Translations under genes and position numbers: made by a program | Source: Torreya grandis | Taxonomy: Eukaryota > Streptophyta > Pinopsida > Cupressales > Taxaceae | DNA: 64,000 nucleotides | Direction of reading: 5' to 3' | Assembly: GCA_037957365.1 (NCBI GenBank) | Contig: JARHVA010002372.1 | Location: 62,001-126,000, forward strand | Part shown: one piece after another, positions 46,432-58,440 of the stretch | How the letters are laid out: each line of letters starts with the position of its first letter | Numbering within the stretch: the stretch's first letter is position 1 | The notes under the pieces: generated by a model | The model's input: the letters and a program-made list of their open reading frames with translations, nothing else | What the model was told of the DNA's origin: nothing | Database searches by the model: none

Positions 46432-49400
46432 TATTATCACTTAGATTTGCACCCCTTGAGGATATGTCTCATCTCTCCTCATACAAGTGGCATAATGAAA
46501 ACATCTCACTTTCTGTGGGTAATTAATTTGATGAGATGAATCTCTAGAAGGGACAATTACATTGATGCACTCTTTGAAACAATCTTTCACTTATCAAATT
46601 TACATGAAAAGGGTTAAGAAGAAAAACTAAAAATCTAAAAGGTGATGCACCAATATTTAATTTCTACCTATTGATTGAATGTATACTACTTAGATAAAAT
46701 CAAAGCTTATTTCACACATAAATCATAACTCAAGATAGATTATTACATCAATGTTTCACATGCTAGGTTTAAGAGGTATTTTGATGCTTAGGAGGGTAAT
46801 GAATTATTCCTTGGGAGAATATAGTCATGAAACACTTATAAAAAATTTATACACTAAAAGAGAATACTAATAAAGACCTATAACAAATACTCTTATACAC
46901 ACTTGGTGAAAAATCAAGGATAACATGCTAGAAAATATCATATTGTACTAGATAAGACCAACAAGATTGCAAAAAGACTCAATTGTAAAAAATGAAAGTA
47001 GTAAAATTTACTTGTTTATTTTTTCAAGAGACATTCAAATACAAAATTGGCTAGGGTTTCACCATTAACCAATGGAGGCTACTCAAAAAAGACAAAGGAG
47101 TCACTACTTATAGAATTTAAGAGAGGGACAAGACAAGGGAAGTCCAAAGCTCATTTGGACACCTATAAAGTTGAGAAAATAGGTTACATATACATGATAA
47201 GGAGATGTGAAATTAAACATGAAATTTTAGGAAGTACAAGTGTCTATACAAGTCATGAAACTCATGAAAAATGGCATGAAACTCTTTGTTTTGGATTAAA
47301 AAATTACCTTCATCATCCACACCTATTTGAATGTCCCAAAAATAACTAGGTACATGTATGATGATTGGAATAATAGGTAAGGATTTTTTACATGCCTCTC
47401 TATGCATTAGTTTTAGTCCTAGTCATCTATAAACTTTTGGAGATGAGCCATCACCATCTATAGTCTAACTTTCTTCCACACACTTTGGACACACAACTTA
47501 CAAAAATCATCATTTTTCCATGAAAATGAGTAAAATGGAGTGGGTGACACTTTTCAATACCCTCTATGGTCTTAGAGGCATTAGGGACACCTTAAAAGGA
47601 CATCTATTTGAAGTATTCACACTTCTCACCATTATGATCACTATGCCAACTTTGACTAGCTAAGATGAGAGTTATGATACATGAATTTTGGAGGTTTTTC
47701 AAGGAATTAAATGTCTGTAAAGAGTTATAATAATTATTTATCTTCCTCCCAATCTTGATTACATCTCTTGAATGTTCTTAAAACTTGTAAAACATATAAA
47801 ATAGTGAAAAGTACCCTATTTTATACCATTTAAATACATTTTTATATAACTAATACTAATGGGGAGTATCCTAAGAGAGTTTTATACAACCTCCAATCAT
47901 CATTATAGAAAAACTATTATATTTGAGTAGCTTTCCAACTTCATTTCCTCCATCGAGTTTTGATTAAGGGTTTGCAAGGGTTTTAGGTAGTGTCCACTCT
48001 TAAGATTTGTTCATAAATCCTTGACATTTAAAATACAAAAAAATTCCACAAAAATTATGTTAAGGACCCCTAATAACCTCTCCAAACTCCTTTGTCATCC
48101 ATGCATAGTCTCATGAAATATGTGATTATTCAAAACTAGCCTATCGAGCTTGTTTCTCCATATGAACAAGCCATAATATGGTTCTTAAGCCTAAAAGTGA
48201 GTTTATTGTGATTTGTATGAAAAAAGGCTTTAAAATATCTATTATGACCTCATAAACATGTTTTAGTACAATTAAATCCATTCCTAGGGCTAAAAGTGAC
48301 ATTGGTCTCACATTTGGTCTTTTGGCCTAAATATGCCTAATAGACATGACTGTAACCTTTGTATGTTTGGACTATTATAATTAGTTTCATACATTTTAAT
48401 AAGGTATATAATGTTTAATTTTATGTCATTAAACTTCCAAAATAATCCTACAACCCTCCAAACACTCCTCACCCTCTTTGGCTTCATTTGCTTGCTTTAC
48501 CAAAACCTTGATTTTCTTGACTAACTAAACTCTGAGACAAAATAATGAGCTATAGCCCTCTTCCCCAAGGAAAAATTAATATTTTAAGAGTTTTATTAAG
48601 TCATTATTAAGATTATTTCTAATTTATAATCTATATTCATCCATTTAGGCACCTAACCAACTCAAATTGCCCAAAAAAGGCCTCCAAAAGGACTATTTTA
48701 AACAATTTTTCCCTTCCACCTAAGAATGACCCCTCAAGGCATAAAAATAATGATCTTAGGTTTTATAAAAGTGTCATAAACCTTAAATTAATTCTGAAAA
48801 ATATTTTAATTCACACAAAACAACTCTTATCCCTTATATTCTTCATCCCTACCTATTAAGCAACATGGATTTCGTAGTGTAATTGTACCGATTGCTACCT
48901 TTGGGCTTGTAGGAATAATAGGTAGTCAACTTGAAAGGAGTCTTGGAGTATGTGAAAAAAATTCATTTAAAAATCATGAAACATTTAATTTTTTTTTCAA
49001 ACCCTCTCCATATTCCTAATCATATTCACTTTTTTACCTTCATAAAGATTGTACACTAAGTTGTAGATGCATACAGGGCCTTAAGAGTTATGTGTAAGCT
49101 TGCTTATCATTGCCAAGAGTTCATAGAGGTCATCATGATATTAATGGATGTATTCATATAATATTTCATCATATTAAATCTAATTTCACACTTCATATTC
49201 ACTTTGAATTCATCAAACTGAGTTTTCCTTGTCCTGACTATGAAACCCTACTTTTTGATTCTTGTAGGTGTATAGGTTGTATGTAGGCAAGGCATAGAAT
49301 GGAGTAACCATATGTTGATAAATAGTCTCATGAAAACTCAAAATACTTTTAAAACTTAAAAATTAGTGAATTTAATTAAGTATATATGAGTACAAGTTCT

Positions 49401-50672
49401 AAAAAATCTATTCTACCATGAAAACCTCTTTCAAACATCTAGAACAAAGCAAACAAAGGTATCTAGTGACTATTTGGTGTGATGCATGAACTTACAACAA
49501 AATTTCACTTCCCAAAACATAAAAATGAGAACTCATTAGATCATAATGACATGAAAAAACTAATATAATATAATTACAATTCCATGAATAAGATTGGTAA
49601 GTATTATACATGTGACTATAAGTGAAATTAAGCAAAGAGTTGACTTAGAGGAATGGTAAGACTGCAATTTGCCCAAAGCATGATGTGATTAAATAATCAT
49701 GGGAAGAGGTGATCATATGTCTATGAGACCTATTTAACACCACCATTTTATATTCACATGAGATACCTATAGAATATTAACATTATACAATAAAGAAGAA
49801 ATTGATTGAAACTACACAATGGTGACACCATCCCTACGACATGAGATAACTTGCTCATCAAAACACCATGAAACATGAAAATAAACATGGAGATAGTTTG
49901 ATAATATATACAACATACTCTATATTCAACATCACAAACTATTTTGTATGAAATTTTCCAAAATGGAGCAAAAATTATAGGGTACAAGAAACAATAAGCA
50001 AACAAACAAAATCAACTTATTAGAGATGGTTCATAAAGAATGGTTGACTAATCCATGAAATATTACTATGTAAATGTATATCTTTGAGTTTAATACCATA
50101 TCCATAAATTATTTGACCTTTAACCTCTTTAGTTGTCCGTATTAAGCACAAACATGTTGGTCACTTTTGTGTGTCTAAAAAGGCAAGGAAGGAGCATAAT
50201 GGTTTTGGGAAAATTTTAGCACTTCCAAAGTGTGTTGAGAATTGATATGAATTTTAGGAATATTAAGAGACATTACATTACCTCCTACCATTTTTGACCT
50301 TCACCCATGGACCATACAAGTGCCAAACTCCCATTTTTTAGTTGATTACCTGATCTTCAGTTAGATAACCTACAAGATTTTGATTGCACTAATGTTCTTG
50401 ACAAAGAATCTAACCTATTTGATGTTTGAAAGGAAAAAAGGACACCTTGGTAACCATTCCACTTAAATTTATGACCCCTAAAATCCTACTAAGTGACCCA
50501 AAATGATAAATAAACTTATTAGACCATAACTAAGGCTAAAAGGCATTAAATAACATCAAATGGATTATAACATACCCTATGACAAAGTATTTAGACCCAT
50601 AAACATCTAAAAAAACAAGTTTTTTTTCCTATAGGGGTCCAAATTTGACCTTGAAGTCAAATTTGGTCAACA
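46432..50672 (-). repeat. RE-F 5' LTR (right copy)
   Basis: Directly repeats 35,890-40,170 through its length (about 4.24 kb). Shared anchors include caccaatatttaatttc near the gag side (46,650 and 36,090), caaaaccttgattttct/at (48,500 and 37,960) and gtgacacca/cttct or ccatcc (49,825 and 39,270). It ends tttggtcaaca at 50,672. It should hold the promoter, but I could not place one confident TATA box. A frame at 47,047-47,349 is open only by chance. Confidence 0.88.
50639..50666. repeat. Perfect hairpin near RE-F LTR terminus, right copy
   Basis: Arms ccaaatttgac (50,639-50,649) and gtcaaatttgg (50,656-50,666) pair perfectly around a 6-base loop, 6 bp from the LTR end. It is shared with the left LTR, so it pre-dates insertion. 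It may serve integrase end recognition or simply reflect AT-rich palindromy. Confidence 0.85.
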
Positions 50673-52394
50673 AGAGGAACTTAGACAAGGACAATAATGT
50701 AAAAATACAAAAGACTTAGGTCATTTTTAACTTTTTATCTTTTGGCTCCAACTTATTTTTTTTCACATTTTGAACTTTGCACCATTAATTTTTGTACTTT
50801 GAATTTTTTTAGGGTTTCTTTACTATTTACCTTTTTAAATGAATAAATGCATTATTTTCAATCATAGGGATACCATGCCTCATTTAAATTTTGCCTAGTC
50901 AACTTGTTGTTAGTGGTGAAAGCTCTACTAATGAACTTACACAAGATCCTTGAATAAGATGTGTATTTATATGTGGAATCACCATGTTACTCTAATCACT
51001 AACTTTTTATGTGACTATTTCCCCAAGGACATGTACCAACATGTCATTGGGTCCAAATCTTTGAATAGTCCACCTAAGACTAGCACTACCAGATCTTTGT
51101 TTTTATGATGAATGCGAGCATGTCATTTGGAATATCTATGCAATCTCAAAATATATTTAGAATTATCTTTTATTATGATCCCTTATATTTATATTAATAC
51201 CCATTGAGATCTGTGACCTAGGAATTTGACTCAAGAGAGGATAGTTAGTATAATATTAGTTCCAAAATGAAAACAGAATGAAAGAAACACACTAATAACA
51301 TAACATCTCTAGGACTAGACACTAGGGAGAGATTATTTAACAAAAAAAAATGAAAAAAATAACTAAAAAGTAATGAATAAAACACAAAAATTCCTTCACC
51401 TTCCTTGGATGCTCCAAATACCTTTGTAGTAGTGGTTTGCTCAGTTTTGTGTTCATGAAGTCCTTGGCAATGGAAGCTTGGCTACCTCCATCTCTCCTTG
51501 GCACCTTTGGCTTATGGCTTGGATTGGAGTCAATTTGTCATGGTAAAACTAGTCTCAATAGATTGTTTAATATATTTTTTCATTATAACTTTTCACCAAA
51601 ATAGCTTGGAAATGATGTTCATGGCCTCTCTATTTATAGGTTTTTGAGAATGTCTAGAATAAACCTGAACCATCCATCCTGAGATTGAGATGTGTGGTTG
51701 AGGATTAATTAAATTTTTATAATTATACTCATCATTACATTGGAAGAAGTGGAAATTAAGAGGTATGGAGGTCATCATGGAAGGCATTGATGAGGCATGG
51801 AGGGCATGAATCTTGATATTTGTGTCATTTATGGCCTAGGGATGTCTTCCCAAGAAATGAGGTCACTTGATGATGAAGATATTAAATATTCATTTATAAA
51901 AAAAGTATTAAATAAGTTTCCATGGAATTATTAATTATCCATTGATTTAGGTTAATTAGCTCTTAAGCATGATAAAGCACTTTATGCACAAATTACAAAA
52001 AATGATCAAACTGTCTTGTTATTGGTCCAAAATTTGACTAGATTAGAATTGGATGGTGATGTCAGATGAATTGGATCTATATTCCCATTTAGGATGTTAC
52101 CAAAATAAATAAATAAATCATGTGTCTTATGTAGAATATTTGATAGGAAAGAAAAATATGTAGCACCTAGGTGTAAAATTAGCACTTTGACTCAAAATGA
52201 TCTAATCAAAGTTAGTTGGCCCATAAATTATATTGCCCTATTTAGGGATACCCTAGCCAAAATTTTCACTTCAATATGTTAATTTCACATCATTTAGTGT
52301 GTTTTAGTGTTTTTAGGCCAAATTGTGCATTTTGGGTGGAAATTGGTCAAAAGCCTGATTGGAGGTTATTAGTAGCCAAATTTAGGTGTCTATA
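50673..52394 (-). repeat. Orphan LTR-like segment with minus-strand TATA box
   Basis: On the minus strand it starts TATAGACACCTAAATTTGGC at 52,394, a one-base variant of the TGTAGACACC start of the RE-C LTR. A strong TATA box on the same strand (cctataaatagagaggcc, about 51,624-51,641) lies about 750 bp in. No gene is recognised. It abuts RE-F, and its gag-side end is undefined. It may be the 3' LTR of RE-G or a solo LTR cut by RE-F. Confidence 0.4.
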
Positions 52395-52599
52395 AGATCA
52401 TGTCACTTAGATAATTTGTAAGATTTATTTACCTTGCATATTCATTTTATATTAGGGTATCACCCTTCTACCACATGGATGCTCTTCATTTAATCTAAGT
52501 CATTTGACAAGGTAGATCTCACTTGCACCATCGATCTTGAAGTATGATAAAATGATGACCATTGAACTAGATCTGAAGGATTGAATGCCATTGGCTATC

Positions 52600-53115
52600 T
52601 ATTATGGCTTAAATTTGACATCTACATACCCATAATTTAATTTACATATGAATGTCCTTGATTTTCATGTGATCATCAAATTTAATCCCTAATGGATAAT
52701 TTCCATGTCTTAAATCTGATGTCTATGTGCTTATCATTTGACATCTATGTGAATGTATTTGGTGTTCACATGATCATCAAATTTAAGCCCCAATAAATAA
52801 TTGATAAGCTTAATTTTTATGCCTTAATGCCCATCATTTGACATCCATGTAAATTTCTTTGACATTCATGTGGTTGTCAATTGTAATCCTGAATGGATAA
52901 TTACCAAGTTTAATTTTGATGTTCATACACTTATCATTTGATGTCAACATGAATGTCTTTGACATTTACATGGCCATAAATTTTAATACCCAATGAATAA
53001 TTACCGAGATTAATTTTGATGTCTACATGACCATCAATGATGTGTTCATGATCATCAAAGGATGGGCACATAGACATTAATTTTGAGTACCAATGATCAA
53101 TTAGGTCAGATGTGA
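52600..53115 (+). repeat. Tandem repeat, period 100 bp, with inverted end copy
   Basis: The anchor (catcatttg and variants) ends at 52,640, 52,740, 52,840, 52,940 and 53,040, exactly 100 bp apart. Each unit has gatgtctatgtg, catcatttg-acat, gaatgt-ttttg, catgatcatcaaattt and aatggataattaccaag. After the fifth unit, gatcatcaaaggatgggcac plus atagacattaattttga is the unit start in reverse orientation. The minus open frame at 52,934-53,134 is formed by the repeat. Confidence 0.85.
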
Positions 53116-53376
53116 TTGGCTCAAAATTTGACATAAAAAATAACTAAGTCAGAGCTCAAGACATAAAGAACTTAGTACAAAGACTTAGCTTGGTCAAGAC
53201 ATAAACAACTTAATATAATGACACTTAGCCTATGGTTTTTTTGTGCATAAATAAATAGGATATAGGCTTTAGGACTTTAAACTAAGTTCTCAACAAAGGG
53301 ACTGAGCACTATTTAGACCATGATAATAGGTAAAATGGGACCAAGGGATATGGGAAACAAAATGGGACCAAATTTG

Positions 53377-53436
53377 AATTTTTATACTAAGGTTAAATCA
53401 TGTTAATAAAAATACCCAAACCTTAGTATAAAAATT
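53377..53436. repeat. Perfect 18-bp inverted repeat (hairpin)
   Basis: Left arm 53,377-53,394 (aatttttatactaaggtt) and right arm 53,419-53,436 (aaccttagtataaaaatt) pair without mismatch around a 24-base loop. It is not followed by a T-run that would suggest a terminator. It may be a short fold-back or part of an LTR. Confidence 0.88.
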
Positions 53437-53899
53437 AGGCTATGTCCATGCCATTTAAAAGTATTCCTGCTTAAACTGATCTTGCTAAATTTGATTTTTT
53501 TAAATCATAGGGCTTAAGCTAAGGCAATTGGGACAAAATACCTTAAAGTACTTAGACATGAATTAAATTTGGCTTTTGACAAATCGAAGGCTAGTAAATA
53601 TCAAATCAATAGGATATTTGACTTGACCTTTGATGAAAAATTGAAAATTAGAATTGGGATAAAAAATCAGGCATTCATACTTGATAAGGGTTCAATTACT
53701 TTATTGCAATTTTGTGCACTATAGAGCCAAATTTATTGGTTTCCATCTATTAGTGCCAAGCACACTACACAAAAGTTTTTCATATTGGTAAAGGTCTTCA
53801 TTTCAAAAATGTTTTGTGGAAGCTCTTTGGGGATGCACCATTTTATTATGAATGCTTCGATATACTGCATGCACCACCCCATCACTTAGGGATTGTAAT

Positions 53900-54990
53900 T
53901 TGTATAGAAGGAAGGTGGAAAGTGAAGTTTTGGTACTTTTGTGTTGGGGAGTATTTGTGCTCTAGGAAGACATAGAAATCATCTTCATTTCCATCATGCA
54001 TGCTAATCACTTCCATGACTATCAAAATCAATATTGACCCCCACCTAAAGGTTCTTGCATCGTATGATAGTCTAGTGCATTATTTATCATTTCCTCCATA
54101 ATGAATTTTTTGATGCTAAACTTAACCCCCTATGACATATGATAGGTTATTCACATGTAGGCATTTGTGATGTCTATCCATCAACCACCAATACAAAGTA
54201 TTAGACTCATGATTTGTACCACTGCCCTTGTGATAGGGTCTTTGATATATTTTATAGGGAACTTGAATCCTCCCTTGTAGTACCCAAGGAATTTCATGAC
54301 CCTTTCAACTTTAACATCATCTACAATCATCTGATGGATGTATACATCAGAGTAAAGGAGTCTTGTAATTCTATCTATTAGGTGTGACAATATCTATATG
54401 TGCCTCCCTATAAAATAGATGCAATCTTCATGGATGCACGAGAGGAGGAACTATATGAGTTCTTTCATCTTCCCAAAGTATGGAAACTCATAAAGTTGAG
54501 TTTTTTTTAGAGGTAACAAGTTTGTCTCAGATGGAGACATTGAATAAAACCATGCCTAATTCTATTTTGGCCCCCATGTCCACCATCTAGTCTTTTGATA
54601 GATCTTTCACATGGATTGAGGTGTGGTCATTATATTATTTCAATCGATAGGTATGCAAAAAATACATCTAATTATCTACTACCAAGACCTCTAGGGAAAC
54701 TACAACACTTTGTACGAATTTTTTTCAAGTGCTTCCATGTTTACTTCTATAATGCTTAATCTTGTAATGGGTTATGCCTTGACCTTCTCAGAAACCATCT
54801 CTTCTAGCATCCATGCCCTCTTGGTATCTTTATACAACTACTATGGACTAGAACTCATGATCTTCTTTCCCATCTTGAACTATCTAGTATTGAAGTGTGA
54901 TTTATTTACTTTAATTAATCCTCTAATGTTTGTTGGTGTTTCTCATAGTCATGAGGTATATGATTATGACTTTATATCTTGAGCTTCACA
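53900..54990 (-). pseudogene. Unidentified reading frame beyond RE-G integrase
   Basis: Protein-like minus-strand stretch with several long blocks: SPSETNLLPLKKTQLYEFPY and FGKMKELI (about 54,470-54,540), CIHEDCIYFIGRHI, then an open frame at 54,181-54,390 with SHLIDRITRLLYSDVYIHQM, KVERVMKFLGYYKGGFKFPI and KDPITRAVVQIMSLILCIGG. A further FIMEEMINNALDYHTMQEPL block lies near 54,050-54,110. The LIDRITRL-then-GF-then-DPxxR pattern reminds me of plant transposon-associated ORFs, but I cannot name the family. It shares strand with RE-G and follows integrase by about 1.6 kb. Confidence 0.4.
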
Positions 54991-56145
54991 TGCCATTAAT
55001 GATGACCTTGGTGTCACTCTAATTTTTTATGACCTAATTTTTGCATAATTTATGCCCCACACTTCCTTATACCAATATTAAAGTGAATGCAATACCTTTC
55101 TTTATTCAATCATTCACTTTTGGCATCTGTGGGTGCTCAAGGGTTCACTCTAGTAGAAGTTATTTGCTTTGACTCTAGTTTTCTGGTCTACATTTTGGGT
55201 GAAAATTATCTCAAGGTTTGTAACCTAAACCAATAAGCCTATCATTGCTTTATACCCTTAATTTCATCTACCATCTTAATTTTAGGTGATTAATGGCATT
55301 GTAGCTCCTCAATTTCTTGGAATTTTCTAAATCTTATTAAATCTATGAAAATCCATTACCACATATGCATTCAATGAAGATCTTTGTGCCTCTATTTTCA
55401 CCTCAATAAATCATCTAACAATATTTTTGGTGAAGTGACATGTATTTTAAATAGTCACTTCTTCCCTCACTTTGGGTGAATACCAGTGTGTCCTAATGAT
55501 ATTTCTCCTATGCTTTATTCACTTGGCACAACATTCACTTTTATTATGGTAACCTAAGCATAAAGCCTTATATGCATGTAGTTTGGCCTCCATAGTTCCA
55601 TCTTCTTTTCCTGATTCACTTTCATTTTAAACGTGCTTTCTTATCTTGGTCGACTTATGTGTGCTTTCATCTCTTTGACTTGTCCTATCTTACTTCATAC
55701 AAATCATTTGTGTTGGTCCTCCAATGCTTTAATATCCTCTTAGATCTATTTTTCACAATCATATTGTGCATTTTATTTATATCCATTGTGCATTAGCATC
55801 ATGTGCACCTTTATTTCATTTTATGTGTACAAGCACCCTTTGTGCCTCTTTTTCTCCCTTGGTTCTCATATGTTCAAAGTCTAGAAAATTCCATGCACCC
55901 ATAAATTGAAGTGCTTATCCTCAAAAAATTTGTAAAGCATCCTTTATAAAATCACCTTTTTGGAGTTATGCATATAAGTGCCAAAATATTTCTCTTATGG
56001 GACTGAAAGTACTGCTTATTCACTTTATAAGAAAAACAATCACAAAATATAAGGAAATGTTTGGATTGATCCAAACATCATTTAGGTCAAAAAAACATAA
56101 TTGACTTGTTACCAATAAGTTGGTGTTATATGGTGTAATCACTAT
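54991..56145 (-). other. Region between RE-G integrase and the unknown frame
   Basis: No firm gene. On the minus strand some pieces look protein-like, for example EDIKALEDQHK and GQVKEMKAHISRPR near 55,660-55,740, charged and possibly coiled-coil. Words containing gtgca and cattgtgca recur around 55,770-55,850. This may be further sequence of an accessory reading frame. Confidence 0.3.
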
Positions 56146-57010
56146 GTTATTACCTATAATTCCTTAATCTATTGTCATTGAAATTCTTAGGGAGCATGTC
56201 ACCTAACAACAGGCACAACTTGCATGTGCCATATTCCAATATATTATGGATGACATATGGACCCATCCACCTTATCTATAGTTTTATTGGGTGTTTGAGG
56301 TACTTAGAGTTATATAAATACTAATTATCCTTTACTTAGTACCTTATGCTTGATATGCTTGTCATGTTAGAGCTTCTTGCATGCCTTCTCTATCTACTAT
56401 TTCTATTTAGCTTGGGTGCACACCTCATCCAACCAATCTATATTTTATAGCCTTACACTTAATGATTATTAGTCATCCAAATGACCAATTCATTCTATAG
56501 ATAATGATGTCACCAAGAAATCAATTAGGAGAATTTCCTCTATGCCAAACACTAGTTGGAATGGTGTATCCTTATTTAGGCACTTATAGGTTATGCAGTA
56601 TGACCATAGAACTACTGACACTCGATCATCCCAATATTTGCTACTGATGTCACATATTTTTATGAGGCACGTTATTTTCATGGTAATGTATTATTATGAT
56701 CCTCTCATGAACCTCATGTAGAATAAATTCCATTTTGTGTTCTAAAACACATCATCATAGGAATTCACCTGGACTTTATTTATATATCTATCCAATCATG
56801 ATCTGAAAGGGGGTGGTGAGAATGGTGAGATGATTATTTTTTGAGGTTATCATGGTCTAAGACACAAACCTAGACATTAGAAATTTTTCTATCTCTACCA
56901 AGTTTTGGGAATGCACTAGACTCTATAGACTTGTGCATCTGACATGTCATATTCAATGGGTATTACTACATCACCAGAGTTGATGCAGGATAAATGGTTT
57001 GATCCCAAGA
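56146..57010 (-). pseudogene. RE-G integrase, core damaged
   Basis: The C-terminal half is clear: KYWDDRVSVVLWSYCITYKC and LNKDTPFQLVFGIEEILLID in an open frame at 56,490-56,681, then a CKKL-HDKHIKHKVLSKG block, and a GPY/F-type end PYVIHNILEYGTCKLCLLLG then NFNDNRLRNYR, stop near 56,146. Upstream only a short stretch before the core is seen, and the D-D-E blocks are not recognisable, so most of the catalytic core is deleted or beyond recognition. Confidence 0.8.
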
Positions 57011-57050
57011 TCTACTTGCTAGGTTTTACCATAACTGAGAACTAGAATAC

Positions 57051-57430
57051 CTAAAATAGAAAAATCCATATATAAATGTACCTATAGAGAATGAGTATAT
57101 TTATAAGGTACTTAAGTGATTCATGATAGATGAAAAATATGAATGGGTTTGCTAATAAGTATTGCCTAAATTTCTGGTGGGCATAGACCATTGTTGGTGC
57201 CTCATGCTTGGTAGTTATGTAATTTTTCTTTGTTGGGGTCAATTTATGACTTGTGAAGGAGATAGGATTATCCATATTATATTCATTAGGTTACGCCATA
57301 ATAACACTAATTTTAGATCTAGATGAATCAACATGGATGTGGAATGAAGTCATCTAGTCAAGAAATTTAAGTATAAGCATGTTATCCAACTTGGGCTTTA
57401 GAGTTTCAAAGGTATCCTCTTACATTATGC
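57051..57430 (-). pseudogene. RE-G RNase H
   Basis: MTSFHIHVDSSRSKISVIMA at about 57,300-57,360 (first catalytic Asp kept), then an open frame at 57,051-57,275: NPISFTSHKLTPTKKNYITT, KHEAPTMVYAHQKFRQYLLA (Glu kept) and FFIYHESLKYL, where the usual TDH is IYH. Directly after RT and before integrase, the standard place. Confidence 0.88.
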
Positions 57431-57559
57431 CCTAGAAGAATGGGTTATCCTTACAAAATAACTCCTCTAGAGGTGTTGGGATCCTTGCATAGTTCCTTAT
57501 AGACTTTTTATAATATCTATAATGTCCAAGAAAGGCACGGATATATTTTTTCATGAGAG

Positions 57560-58440
57560 GGGTTTAGATCTATATAATAATAGAAATCTTAATGGGTTTG
57601 ATTATTAGACCATCTATGTAGATGATGTGCCTGAGTAATGTTATAAATGGTCTCATGAAGATGAAATTATTAAGGTTTAAGGATATCTATAGTTATTATC
57701 ACCTCTCAAACATGAGGTGAAATTTATCATAATGGTCTCTCATGAGCCCATACATAGTCAAATCATCAAGGTATACCTAGAGGAACATATGGATAAAATA
57801 TTTGAATGTAATGATGACCACTCTAGAGAATATGGTTGGCACATTCTTGAGCCCAAAGGGTATCATGTTTATGAAAAATAACCTCATTATATTACAAATG
57901 TTGTCTTAGGCCTATCTTCTTATTTAATTTGGACTTGAGGGTATATAGATAAATCATCAGTGAAAGTATCAATTTTGCATCCTACAACTCCATCCAAGAC
58001 ATTGTTAGTAAATGGAGTCAAGAAGGGGTAAGTGACACAAGTGGTGTTTAAAAATTGGTAATCAACACAAATGTAGATACATTCATCCTTATTAATTTTA
58101 ATCACCATAGGGTTCACCCATTATATATCTTACATCAGGTAGATTACTCTAATGACCAACATACCATCAATCTCTATTTTGACCTTAGTGTGGAGATATG
58201 GGTTCATTATATAGGGAAACTTTTTTATAGGTTGTATGTCATCCACTAGATTTATTATCATTTTTCCAAGGGATGGGTGGGTACCCTTGATGACCTAGTA
58301 ATTATGTGAAAATAAATCTTGAAAATCCTTAAGGAGATCCACAATTCATGCCAGCTCTGCATCAGACCAATATGCACTTACAGTAGCCATCTTTGGTTCT
58401 CCTTCCATGCTAATATCAACTTGGGTGGTCTTGAGTAGTG
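57560..58440 (-). pseudogene. RE-G reverse transcriptase
   Basis: N-terminal: YWSDAELA, IVDLLKDFQDLFSHNY and IKKFPYIMNPYLHTKVKIEI (about 58,160-58,360). Fingers and palm, open at 57,920-58,117: NPMVIKINKDECIYICVDYQ, YPFLTPFTNNVLDGVVGCK and IDTFTDDLSIYPQVQIK (family FxDGFSGYHQI; the Asp of the first catalytic block is kept). The YLDD box is intact at 57,762-57,773 in VYLDDLTMYGLMRDHYDKF. The connection block FLGHYRYYKKSIRNYARI lies near 57,500. Confidence 0.9.

Larger units (their letters stand above)
35890..50672 (-). mobile_element. RE-F: Tat/Ogre-like Ty3 element with 4.2-kb LTRs
   Basis: The youngest-looking element in the window, about 14.8 kb, minus orientation. Two long direct repeats flank an internal region of about 6.3 kb with PBS-like site, gag, protease, RNase H, RT, RNase H and integrase. 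LTRs share about 4.2 kb; in one 240-bp stretch compared by eye I count roughly 18 differences. Pol order matches RE-D. On the minus strand the LTR begins TGTTGACCAAATTT. Gag to protease can be followed in one frame with few stops. RT and integrase have stops and changed catalytic residues, so the copy is inactive. Confidence 0.9.

Noticed and set aside
47047..47349. A 100-codon plus-strand open frame in the right RE-F LTR
   Set aside because: The matching stretch of the left LTR (about 36,490-36,790) does not keep the frame, so it is not a conserved gene.
54710..54982. A 90-codon plus-strand open frame with hydrophobic segments
   Set aside because: It lies opposite protein-like minus-strand sequence continuous with RE-G; its hydrophobicity reflects T-rich DNA. 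I could not exclude it fully but see no support.
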